64,000 bases of DNA from SLNP01 sp964568875 (lineage in GTDB: Bacteria; Bacteroidota; Bacteroidia; Bacteroidales; VadinHA17). The DNA is taken from contig CAZMSH010000008.1 of NCBI GenBank assembly GCA_964568875.1, positions 1-64,000 on the forward strand, read 5' to 3'. The translations under genes were made by a program, and so were the position numbers. The notes under the pieces were generated by a model, which searched no databases, had not been told where the DNA came from, and saw only the letters and a program-made list of their open reading frames with translations. Below are positions 43,153 through 50,639 of the stretch, one piece after another. Position 1 is the stretch's first letter, and each line of letters starts with the position of its first letter.

Positions 43153-43195
43153 ACAACAAACCTAAAGACTTGAATGTCTTTAGGTTTAGTGTTGT
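43153..43195 (-). promoter_or_regulatory. Perfect 12-bp hairpin before rng
   Basis: AAACCTAAAGAC (43158-43169) pairs fully with GTCTTTAGGTTT (43176-43187) around a 6-base loop; outer ACAAC/GTTGT adds 5 bp after a small bulge. On the minus strand it follows the 30-residue gene and precedes rng. There is no proper U-run, so it looks more like a processing or regulatory hairpin than a terminator. Confidence 0.6.
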
Positions 43196-43217
43196 AGTGT
43201 AGTGACCACATCTGCGC

Positions 43218-43310
43218 TTATTTCTTCTTCTTGTGTCTGTTCTTCCGAAGCCTTTTCTTGCGCTTATGGGTGGCCATCTTATGTCTTTTCCTCTTTTTTC
43301 CGCTTGGCAT
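43218..43310 (-). CDS. Very small basic protein (30 aa), probably ribosome-associated
   Basis: The frame ATG 43310 to TAA 43218 codes for 30 residues, of which about 20 are Lys, Arg or His; it starts MPSGKKRKRHK and ends in a lysine run. It resembles the tiny basic proteins of the AURKAIP1/COX24 (bS22-like) type, some of which are ribosomal subunits, but I cannot confirm membership. It lies 5 bp downstream of hup and upstream of rng on the same strand, so the three genes probably share a transcript. Most gene finders would miss it. Confidence 0.8.
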   Translation of the reverse strand: MPSGKKRKRHKMATHKRKKRLRKNRHKKKK

Positions 43311-43315
43311 AACCT

Positions 43316-43603
43316 CTATTTCTTAACTTTATCTTTAACCTTGTTGATGAATGTCTTCGCCGGTTTAAAAGCCGGTATATTGTGTGCAGGAATAATAATG
43401 GTAGTGTTCTTTGAAATATTCCTTGCTGTCTTCTTTGCTCTCTTCTTTACAATAAAGCTTCCGAAGCCTCTCAGGTATACATTGTTACCTGAAATCATGG
43501 CGTCTTTTACAGTCTCCATAAAGGCTTCTACAGTTTTCTGAACCGCAACCTTCTCGATACCAGTGTTCTTGGCAATTTCATTAACGATGTCTGCTTTAGT
43601 CAT
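43316..43603 (-). CDS. HU/IHF family DNA-binding protein
   Basis: A 95-residue nucleoid protein: N-terminal helix MTKADIVNEIAKNTG, the NVYLRGFGSFIV strand, and the DNA-arm region with ARNISKN and the Pro-containing arm tip (AHNIPAFKP). Full length, no extension. It binds and bends DNA as a dimer. It is the first gene before the 30-residue protein and rng, and is divergent from ssb. Confidence 0.94.
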   Translation of the reverse strand: MTKADIVNEIAKNTGIEKVAVQKTVEAFMETVKDAMISGNNVYLRGFGSFIVKKRAKKTARNISKNTTIIIPAHNIPAFKPAKTFINKVKDKVKK

Positions 43604-43658
43604 TTTGTGATTAATTTAAAAATTTGACAATATATCGTACTCTAAGTTTTCAACTGTG

Positions 43659-43666
43659 CAAATATA
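43659..43666 (-). promoter_or_regulatory. -7 promoter element of the HU gene
   Basis: TATATTTG on the minus strand matches TAnnTTTG fully; the HU start codon is 56 bp downstream. The -33 region is AT-rich without a clear TTG. Confidence 0.5.
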
Positions 43667-43843
43667 AAATAATATTTGATCATAACGTTATCGTTATCAC
43701 TTTTTTATTTTTTTATACAACTATTATTTCACTGCATAACAATGATATAGAAAAGCAGCCGGTAACAGTGCCACGGATCAGGCAAATTTAACCACATCCT
43801 ATGTTATTGTCTGGCAACATCTTAGAAGACACGTTCAAGACAG

Positions 43844-43873
43844 TTGTCGTAAAGTTATTTTTTTATACCTTTA
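43844..43873 (+). promoter_or_regulatory. Promoter of ssb
   Basis: TTG (43844-43846), a 19-bp spacer and TACCTTTA (43866-43873), one mismatch from TAnnTTTG, lie 37 bp before the ssb start. Confidence 0.45.
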
Positions 43874-43910
43874 CACTCTCTGTTTTCAAACATTTTTTAA
43901 ACCTAATTAT

Positions 43911-44438
43911 ATGTCTGTCAATAAAGTAATTCTTGTTGGAAATGTAGGCAAAGACCCCGAGGTAAGATATCTTGAAAAAGGAGTTGCCGTAGCCAGGTTT
44001 CCGCTGGCAACCAGTGAGACATACAAAAGCAGGGATGGCGAAAGGGTAACCGCAACCGAATGGCATAATATAGTTCTGTGGCGGGGGCTTGCTGAAACTG
44101 CCGAGAAATATGTCAAAAAGGGAAGTCAGCTATACATCGAAGGCAAAATCAGAACCAGGTCTTACGATGACAGGGATGGCAATAAGAGATACATGACCGA
44201 AATAGTCGCCGATCAGATGCAGATGATGGGAAAAAGATCAGATAGCCGCGACGATGATGCCGATGAAAAGCAGTCAGCCACACAAACCTCATCATCAAAA
44301 GAGGAAGGACCCGACACTGGCAACAACAGGAAGGAATCAAACAACGGCTACAACAGTGACTTTTCATCTTCAGGCGAGGTCACTGACAACACTTTTGATG
44401 TAACAGATGCTTCGGGTGATGATGACCTTCCTTTCTAG
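43911..44438 (+). CDS. ssb: Single-stranded DNA-binding protein
   Basis: A 175-residue SSB. The OB-fold covers about residues 1-108 (MSVNKVILVGNVGKDPEVRY start; EWHNIVLW; GKIRTRSYDDRDG). A hydrophilic linker rich in Ser, Asp and Asn follows, and the acidic tip DDDLPF at the C-terminus recruits repair and replication partners. It heads the row ssb-gldE-gldD-PPTase-GGGPS. Confidence 0.95.
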   Translation: MSVNKVILVGNVGKDPEVRYLEKGVAVARFPLATSETYKSRDGERVTATEWHNIVLWRGLAETAEKYVKKGSQLYIEGKIRTRSYDDRDGNKRYMTEIVADQMQMMGKRSDSRDDDADEKQSATQTSSSKEEGPDTGNNRKESNNGYNSDFSSSGEVTDNTFDVTDASGDDDLPF

Positions 44439-44461
44439 TTCATTAACAAAACTACTGGGAA

Positions 44462-45793
44462 TTGGAAACTGATGATCCTCTTTCTGCGATAGTTCTGACT
44501 GCCGGAATATTCTCAAGCACGCCTGACGTAAAGATTATTATCGGTCTGGCATTATTGCTTCTGCTTCTTATTCTGTCTGCCCTGATGTCGGGGTCAGAAG
44601 TGGCCTTTTTCTCCCTCACTCCGTCAGATATTGAGAAACTGAAAACATCAAAATCAAAAAAGGCCACATCCGTACTAAGCCTCTACGCTGCACCCGAAAA
44701 ACTGCTGAGTACCATACTTGTAGCCAACAACTTCATTAATGTATCCATTATTATACTGGCTGCATTTATAAGCAGTTCTCTGTTTGACCTTTCCGCAAAC
44801 CCTGTGGCAGGTTTCATAATTGAAGTCGTTGTAATCACCTTCTTCCTGCTGCTTTTCGGAGAAATCCTTCCAAAAGTATATGCTACACACAATCCCCTGG
44901 GGTTCACAATCTATATGGCAGCCTGGCTGAAAATTGCATATATAATCTTCAAGCCGGTTGCATCAGCTTTAATAATCTCAACAGCATTCCTTAAGCGCAG
45001 AACGATGTCGCGACAGAAAGGAATAAGCATGAATGATCTTTCCGATGCACTCAACCTGCCCTCAGTGGAAGCAGGTGATGATGAAAAGATACTCAAGGGA
45101 ATAGTCAAATTCGGCAATATCAGCGTCAGTGAAATAATGACACCCCGCATCGACGTAATGTCACTCGATATCAAATCTGACTTCCGTGAGATACTGCCAA
45201 TGATATTTGAATCAGGCTTTTCAAGAATCCCCGTCTATGCAGAGACTTTTGACAACGTAAAGGGCATACTGTATGTCAAGGATATATTGCCTCATACCGA
45301 CAAACCGGCAAGTTTCAGGTGGCAGTCGGTCATCCGCCCGCCCTACTTCGTACCTGAGACAAAAAGAATCAACGAACTGCTGAAAGAATTTCAGCTTAAA
45401 AAAATCCATATGGCAGTCGTTATCGATGAGTATGGCGGAACCAGGGGGATCATTACACTTGAGGACATCCTCGAGGAGATTGTGGGAGAAATAACAGACG
45501 AGACCGACGAGGACGAGGTAACTTACCGGAAAGATGATGACAACACCTACCTGTTCCTCGGGAAAACCCTGCTCAACGATTTCTGCAAAATACTTGAAAT
45601 CGAGGGAGACCCGTTTGAAGATGTCAGGGGAGACTCAGAGACACTCGCCGGGCTGATCCTCGAACTTACAGGTGAAATACCCGGTAAAGACCACACTGTA
45701 ACCTACGGAAAGTTCATATTTACAATAACATCGGCCGACAGAAGAAGGATTAAAGAGATAAAGGTTACGCTGCTCGATGAAAAGATTATATAA
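44462..45793 (+). CDS. gldE: Gliding motility-associated protein GldE (CorC/HlyC type)
   Basis: A 443-residue membrane protein: DUF21/CNNM-type membrane domain with four hydrophobic segments (about 20-185), a CBS pair (about 210-335; SEIMTPRIDV and IDEYGGTRGIITLEDILEEIVGE, shortened here), and a CorC/HlyC domain at the end. GldE is required with GldD for gliding and type IX secretion in Flavobacterium; in non-gliding species it may serve T9SS or ion transport. The start is TTG 44462, as no ATG is available before the first helix. It overlaps gldD by 17 bp. Confidence 0.88.
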   Translation: METDDPLSAIVLTAGIFSSTPDVKIIIGLALLLLLLILSALMSGSEVAFFSLTPSDIEKLKTSKSKKATSVLSLYAAPEKLLSTILVANNFINVSIIILAAFISSSLFDLSANPVAGFIIEVVVITFFLLLFGEILPKVYATHNPLGFTIYMAAWLKIAYIIFKPVASALIISTAFLKRRTMSRQKGISMNDLSDALNLPSVEAGDDEKILKGIVKFGNISVSEIMTPRIDVMSLDIKSDFREILPMIFESGFSRIPVYAETFDNVKGILYVKDILPHTDKPASFRWQSVIRPPYFVPETKRINELLKEFQLKKIHMAVVIDEYGGTRGIITLEDILEEIVGEITDETDEDEVTYRKDDDNTYLFLGKTLLNDFCKILEIEGDPFEDVRGDSETLAGLILELTGEIPGKDHTVTYGKFIFTITSADRRRIKEIKVTLLDEKII

Positions 45794-46379
45794 ATCTCTT
45801 ATAACGGTTATTATAATAACTCTGATTTGCCTGGGATGCAGGGAAAGACTGCAGCCAAGACCAAGGGGCTACTTCCGTATCGACCTGCCTGAGAAAGAAT
45901 ACACATCCTTTAATTCAGAGTGTTCCTTTTCTTTCGAATACCCGGCATACGGTGTACTTACCGATAGTGACGAGCCCGATGCCGAGCCATGCTGGTTCAA
46001 TATTGAGTTTGAAAAATACAGGGCTAAAATACACATAAGCTACAAAGCGATAGAAGGAAACCTGCCTTCGCTGCTGGAAGACACATATACCCTTACCTAT
46101 AACCACACTATCAAAGCCGACGCAATACGCGAAACTCCTTTTGTAAATGACGAAGATGACGTATATGGCCTGCTTTACGACCTCAGGGGCAACACAGCAA
46201 CCGCAGTTCAGTTCTATCTCACCGACAGCATTAACCACTTCCTGAGAGGGTCTCTCTATTTCTTTGCTTCCCCCAATGAAGATTCACTTTCACCGGTCAT
46301 AAGTTACTTCCGTGAAGATATTATCCATCTGATTGAGACTACCAGGTGGAAAGAGACAGGTAAAAACGATTTAAGATGA
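45777..46379 (+). CDS. gldD: Gliding motility lipoprotein GldD
   Basis: A 200-residue lipoprotein; the signal ends in LICLGC with the lipidated Cys at residue 21. The following RGYFRIDLPEKEY and the LLYDLRGNTATAVQFYLTD block are characteristic of GldD. In Flavobacterium it is needed for gliding and type IX secretion and works with GldE, whose gene it overlaps here by 17 bp. Two T9SS cargo proteins in this window fit a working system. Confidence 0.92.
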   Translation: MKRLYKSLITVIIITLICLGCRERLQPRPRGYFRIDLPEKEYTSFNSECSFSFEYPAYGVLTDSDEPDAEPCWFNIEFEKYRAKIHISYKAIEGNLPSLLEDTYTLTYNHTIKADAIRETPFVNDEDDVYGLLYDLRGNTATAVQFYLTDSINHFLRGSLYFFASPNEDSLSPVISYFREDIIHLIETTRWKETGKNDLR

Positions 46380-47089
46380 GCTGTATTTCGAAGCACTTCT
46401 TAAGTGCCGACACCATACTTGGTGTATGGAAGATCGAAGAGGACCTTAAAACCCTACTCAATCTTGTGCAACTCTCAGCCGATGACAAAAAGAAGTTCAG
46501 GACTTTTCGCAGTAACTCCCGCAAGACAGAGTTTCTTAGCGTACGTGCCCTTCTGGCAGAATTGCTCGGCCCCGAAGCCCGGATAGTCTACAACAAGAAC
46601 AACAAGCCTTTCCTGAAAGACGGTTCCCACTTTATAAGCATATCACACTCTCACGGACTTACGGCTATTATGCTCAGTCGCACAGAAAAGGTCGGTATAG
46701 ACCTCGAGTATATGAGCGCAAATATTACGGCGTTTGCCTTCAAATTCCTTAACAGAAGAGAAAAAGTGATTAGAGACAGGGAGAAGAAGAAATACCATCT
46801 TTACATTCACTGGTGTGCCAAGGAAGCTCTGTATAAAATATGTGACAAAGAGGGTATAAACATCAGAAAAGACATCACGGTAGAACCGTTCGAGCTGCAA
46901 GACTCGGGTGAGATACGCGGACTGGTAAGGACCGACCGCATTGATGATACTTTCGACCTCTGGTACACCAGATACGAGAACTACGCACTGGTATGGACAA
47001 AAAAACCTTACGAAGATGATGATATCGCGAAACAGAAAGAGTTTAGCCCTACTGCTGGATCCAGACAAAACCAGCGGAAAAAAGCTTGA
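46376..47089 (+). CDS. 4'-phosphopantetheinyl transferase superfamily protein
   Basis: A 237-residue Sfp-type enzyme that transfers the phosphopantetheine arm from CoA to carrier proteins. Magnesium and CoA-binding motifs VGIDLEYM (about 105) and WCAKEALYK (about 145) are present, plus the FISISHSHG segment upstream. It could serve the fatty-acid carrier protein, as no secondary-metabolite cluster is near. It overlaps gldD by four bases at the start and GGGPS by 74 bases at the end. Confidence 0.9.
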   Translation: MSCISKHFLSADTILGVWKIEEDLKTLLNLVQLSADDKKKFRTFRSNSRKTEFLSVRALLAELLGPEARIVYNKNNKPFLKDGSHFISISHSHGLTAIMLSRTEKVGIDLEYMSANITAFAFKFLNRREKVIRDREKKKYHLYIHWCAKEALYKICDKEGINIRKDITVEPFELQDSGEIRGLVRTDRIDDTFDLWYTRYENYALVWTKKPYEDDDIAKQKEFSPTAGSRQNQRKKA

Positions 47090-47735
47090 TGCTGTTGTAG
47101 ACAGAGCCGAAAAGGCCGGTGCCGATCTCATCATGGCCGGCGGCAGCCTGACATTCAAACCGGTTGACAAACTGATAGAAGAGATCAAATCGAGGTGCGA
47201 AATACCAGTGGCCCTTTTCCCCGGCAACCTGCTTCAACTTACCGGTAAAGCCGATATTATCTTCCTGCTTTCACTGATATCAGGCAGGAACCCTGAGCTT
47301 CTTATAGGTAATCATGTAATTGCAGCCCCTTTCCTGAGCACTGTCAGACAAAAAGTGATTCCTGTAGGTTATATTCTCATCGGAAGCAGAAATGAAACAT
47401 CGGTAACCTACATGAGCCAGACAGAACCTATACCTCACTCCAAGCCTGAGATAGCTGTGGCTACTGCTATAGCCGGAGAACTGCTGGGCATGAAACTGAT
47501 TTACCTTGAAGCAGGAAGCGGAGCAAAAACTGCTGTCCCTGCTGCAACAATATCTGAAGTAAGGGCCAATACCAACCTACCTGTAATAACAGGAGGAGGG
47601 CTCAGATCGGTTGAGGCAATTAACAATGCCTACACCGCAGGTGCAGATATGGTGGTTATTGGCAATGGTATCGAAGATAATCCCATGCTGCTGAACGAAG
47701 CATGTCTTATTAGGAACAGTTTCAATGCCGTTTGA
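47016..47735 (+). CDS. Geranylgeranylglyceryl phosphate synthase family (GGGPS/PcrB)
   Basis: A 239-residue TIM-barrel prenyltransferase that joins a long prenyl diphosphate to glycerol 1-phosphate, the first step of ether lipids. Motifs: LALLLDPDKT at the N-terminus, AGGSLT, FPGN, YLEAGSG and ITGGGLRS plus GADMVVIGNG for phosphate binding. The frame opens at 46941, but the N-terminus of the family matches ATG 47016 (or 47019), within the end of the PPTase gene. Bacteroidota group II enzymes are known to make such products in vitro; their cellular use is unclear. Confidence 0.88.
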   Translation: MMISRNRKSLALLLDPDKTSGKKLDAVVDRAEKAGADLIMAGGSLTFKPVDKLIEEIKSRCEIPVALFPGNLLQLTGKADIIFLLSLISGRNPELLIGNHVIAAPFLSTVRQKVIPVGYILIGSRNETSVTYMSQTEPIPHSKPEIAVATAIAGELLGMKLIYLEAGSGAKTAVPAATISEVRANTNLPVITGGGLRSVEAINNAYTAGADMVVIGNGIEDNPMLLNEACLIRNSFNAV

Positions 47736-47739
47736 ATTG

Positions 47740-47768
47740 AAAAAGGGCCGCTGCTAATGCCACGGCCC
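47740..47768. terminator. Terminator between GGGPS and the TPR gene
   Basis: GGGCCG (47745-47750) pairs with CGGCCC (47763-47768) around a 12-base loop. On the minus strand the stem is followed by five T (47744-47740), so it ends the TPR gene; it also lies 5-10 bp after the GGGPS stop and could act on both strands. Confidence 0.65.
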
Positions 47769-47797
47769 CTATAATTTCATTATTCCAATAATCTATA

Positions 47798-48787
47798 CTA
47801 TCCGCACTTCAGAACAGTTTCAATCTGATATTTGGCAGCCTCGGCAAACTCACCGTGAAGGGCCTTCTTGTAAGACTCACATGCCTTGCTGTTGTTGCCA
47901 AGTGCTTCATATGACTTGCCAAGGTTAAAAAAGTACTTTGCCTTGTCGGCATCTGTACCTTCATCGAGATCAACAGCCTCAATAAGGGCAGCTATAGCAT
48001 CTTCCCACTTGCTCATTGAGATGCGAGCCAGACCGAGCTGGTAATATACTATAGGATTATTATCCATACCAAACTTGATGGCATTCTGAAGGTTGATCTC
48101 CGTTTCGGCAAACTCCTTAGCCTGCATCGATTTCTGAGCCGAGTTGAAATAGAAAGCTGTTACAACCTTCCTGATATCTTCAACCGTTCCAAGATCAGCG
48201 GGACGAGGGTTGCTGTTCATGCCACCCATTGCGGCCTCTACCATCTCTTCCTCCATCTCTCTCTCATTATAGACCAGAACCTTGCCAAGATAAGCCTTTA
48301 CATTTCTGTCGTCATACTCAATCGCACCATTGTAATTGGATATAGCGTCGTCATATTTCTTCTCCTTCATAGCCGTATTGCCAAGCGAAAGGTATATTGC
48401 CGCCACCGTGGGACGGGCATTCTGGGCATATATGGGAGTATTGTATTTCTCTGAAGCTGCAATGCAATTTTTAAGCTGTGCAAGACCGCCCTGAAGGTCT
48501 CCCTTCTGAACCAATGACCTGGCCCAATCGAAATACACCTTCGGTATTTGCGACATGGCATTGGCTTTCAAACCCTTGGCTTCCTCATCGTTAACCTCGT
48601 CTGCATACTTGATCGCATTCTCAAATGACTTTATCGCCACTTCCGGATTGGTACTGGCAAATTGTACTCCCAGATTGAAAGCATCTACAACCTCTTTCAT
48701 AGTTACCTGAGCCGAGGCGCTGAGAGTGAGCAAGATAACCACTATAGTGGCTGTATACTTCCTGTAAGATCCGTTAAAGATTCTCAT
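47798..48787 (-). CDS. Tetratricopeptide repeat protein, exported
   Basis: A 329-residue protein with an N-terminal signal peptide (cleavage near LSASA-Q) and about five TPR-like repeats, for example AIYLSLGNTAMKEKKYDDA and the final FFNLGKSYEALGNNSKA. Such repeats form superhelical binding surfaces. It has a strong promoter and its own terminator, so it is monocistronic. The partner and function are unknown. Confidence 0.85.
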   Translation of the reverse strand: MRIFNGSYRKYTATIVVILLTLSASAQVTMKEVVDAFNLGVQFASTNPEVAIKSFENAIKYADEVNDEEAKGLKANAMSQIPKVYFDWARSLVQKGDLQGGLAQLKNCIAASEKYNTPIYAQNARPTVAAIYLSLGNTAMKEKKYDDAISNYNGAIEYDDRNVKAYLGKVLVYNEREMEEEMVEAAMGGMNSNPRPADLGTVEDIRKVVTAFYFNSAQKSMQAKEFAETEINLQNAIKFGMDNNPIVYYQLGLARISMSKWEDAIAALIEAVDLDEGTDADKAKYFFNLGKSYEALGNNSKACESYKKALHGEFAEAAKYQIETVLKCG

Positions 48788-48818
48788 AAATTCAGATTTT
48801 AGTTATTAACACGGTTTG

Positions 48819-48847
48819 CAAATATATAAAAATGTTGTAAAACCAAA
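48819..48847 (-). promoter_or_regulatory. Promoter of the TPR gene
   Basis: On the minus strand TTTG (48847-48844), a 17-bp spacer and TATATTTG (48826-48819) match the Bacteroidota promoter. The start codon is 31 bp downstream. Confidence 0.65.
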
Positions 48848-48903
48848 CTTTAAATATCTTTTGTAAACCTATTTCCTGACTCATTTTTCAAAAACCATAC
48901 CAA

Positions 48904-50556
48904 TTATCGCAGAAGCTCAGGGAGCGGCTCTCCCGTACATGCATTCGGAAGAGGTATTCTCATTATTGACGAAAGCGTTGCCGCAACACCGGTCATACTT
49001 ACCTTCCTGTTAACCGTCGCCCTGTTGACGCTCCAGCCATACCATATCAACGGAACATGCGAATCATAATCCCAGGGTGAGTTGTGGTTAGTTACAAAAT
49101 CACCCCTGTCAACCCATCCCGGCTTTAATATAAGAATAACATCTCCCGACCTCAGAGGTGAATAGTTGTTACTGATCAGCCTCAGGTGACCGTTCATAAA
49201 ATTATCATTCTCAAAAGCGTAATATGGATAGGCAGCAGCAATACCCGAAAACTGTATCATAAACCTCGCCACCCGGCTCTGTATCTCTTCAAGAGGAATC
49301 CTGGCATCCTCAATAAGGTTCCGGTTGAGAAATATCTGTCTCTCATGGTAACCCCTTACCCATTCTCCCTGGCCGTATATTGCATTCATATAGCTCCTCA
49401 GAAGAGTAACGGCCTGATTTTGACTAAAATAACCTGCCGGTATCTTGTTCGACTCCAGTACGGCAGGTACTTCGCACACTCCATGCGCCGCAGTGAAATA
49501 AACAAGTATGTTCCTCTTTCCAATCTGGTCATGAAGGTATGCCAGCAGCCTCTCCACCTCGACATCAAGCCTGTAAAGAGCATCTAGCGCCTCCACCGAT
49601 GAAGGCCCGAACCTGTGCCCTATATAATCGTTCGCCGAATATGCTATTGAAAGAAAATCAGTATAATCATCGCTGCCGAGGTTCTCCTCGTCAATCAGCC
49701 GTATTGCAAGGTCTGTCGTCATACTGTTGCTGAAAGGGGTCTCCTTAAGAAGTGTATACTCCCTCCTTTTTATCAGGCCCCCTGTCATACTCATCTTATT
49801 GAGGTCATAAGGGAACACAAACCTGCCGTTAAAGCCCACTTCGTGGGCCGATGAATCAGGAAGAGAAACAGAATAATGAGACTCACCCTTCATCTTGTCC
49901 CACCGACCTGACAAGTAGCTGTCTGCAGGTCTGAGGGCATTTATATCGTGCAGCCATGGCGGCAGATCGTTCATATAATAGGTACTTGACATCCATGAAC
50001 CAGTTCTGTCGTCAAACCAAAAGGCACCGTCAGCTGCATGCCCGGCACCCAGTATGGCAGTGTATTCCTTAAATCCTATTCCGTAAACCTTCGATTTTCC
50101 GCTTTCCGATAATTTCAGTTCATCTGAAAAAGTCGAGGACTGAAGACTGGCAGCAGAATGAAGACCGCTTTCAAAGCTTCCACCGGTAGGGTTAACAGAG
50201 AGATCCTTGGTACAGTAAATAAGTTCATTACGCAATGGTTCATACCAGTTATCAGATGGTATGCCGTGGAATGCAGGTTCGGTTCCCGTGCTGATGGTAG
50301 CAAAACCAGGAGCCCCCTGCGTAAGGAGGTGTCCGAAGGTGGCATTTCTATAGGTGGTACCCTCATTAATAAGTCTTCTGATACCATTTTCCGATAGGTT
50401 ATCCCTTGCCCTTTCCAGCTGATCGAAACGCAGCTGTTCAACCACTATTCCTATTATAAGCCTGGGCTTCTCTGGCGGAATATAAGCCCCCTGCGAACTG
50501 ATATCCAAAAAAGGCAGCATCGAAAAAGCTGCCGCAACTATAATCACTCTCCTCAT
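48904..50556 (-). CDS. PafA-like alkaline phosphatase superfamily protein, altered metal site
   Basis: A 550-residue exported protein from ATG 50556 (signal peptide with RRVIIVAAAFSMLPFL). It resembles the Flavobacterium PafA phosphomonoesterase. Catalytic Thr79, Asp310, His314, His358 and His491 are in place, but the first metal ligand is Glu40 (VVEQLRFD) instead of Asp, and the TADHG motif reads TAAHG, so a zinc-ligand Asp is Ala357. The enzyme is probably inactive or uses the site differently. The frame runs on to 50619, but a strong promoter at 50586-50615 lies inside that extension. Confidence 0.85.
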   Translation of the reverse strand: MRRVIIVAAAFSMLPFLDISSQGAYIPPEKPRLIIGIVVEQLRFDQLERARDNLSENGIRRLINEGTTYRNATFGHLLTQGAPGFATISTGTEPAFHGIPSDNWYEPLRNELIYCTKDLSVNPTGGSFESGLHSAASLQSSTFSDELKLSESGKSKVYGIGFKEYTAILGAGHAADGAFWFDDRTGSWMSSTYYMNDLPPWLHDINALRPADSYLSGRWDKMKGESHYSVSLPDSSAHEVGFNGRFVFPYDLNKMSMTGGLIKRREYTLLKETPFSNSMTTDLAIRLIDEENLGSDDYTDFLSIAYSANDYIGHRFGPSSVEALDALYRLDVEVERLLAYLHDQIGKRNILVYFTAAHGVCEVPAVLESNKIPAGYFSQNQAVTLLRSYMNAIYGQGEWVRGYHERQIFLNRNLIEDARIPLEEIQSRVARFMIQFSGIAAAYPYYAFENDNFMNGHLRLISNNYSPLRSGDVILILKPGWVDRGDFVTNHNSPWDYDSHVPLIWYGWSVNRATVNRKVSMTGVAATLSSIMRIPLPNACTGEPLPELLR

Positions 50557-50585
50557 CACCCCCGTACTGTATTTAAGTTGAGATG

Positions 50586-50615
50586 CAAAAATATTCCTTT
50601 TCGGTAGTAATACAA
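50586..50615 (-). promoter_or_regulatory. Promoter of the PafA-like gene
   Basis: On the minus strand TTG (50615-50613), a 19-bp spacer and TATTTTTG (50593-50586) give a good Bacteroidota promoter, 29 bp before the chosen start. It excludes the longer start at 50619. Confidence 0.65.
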
Positions 50616-50639
50616 GCAACCCGGACTATTTTACAGCAG

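Larger units (their letters stand above)
43604..43910. other. 307-bp intergenic region between HU gene and ssb
   Basis: The longest gap in the window. It is AT-rich near the HU side and holds the probable divergent promoters described separately. I see no ORF, RNA gene or repeat in its middle (about 43690-43840). In many Bacteroidota mutY stands between the HU gene and ssb; here no trace of a mutY frame could be recognised. Confidence 0.6.

Noticed and set aside
46643..47227. 194-codon minus-strand frame opposite the PPTase/GGGPS genes
   Set aside because: Antisense to two well-supported genes and without any family resemblance.
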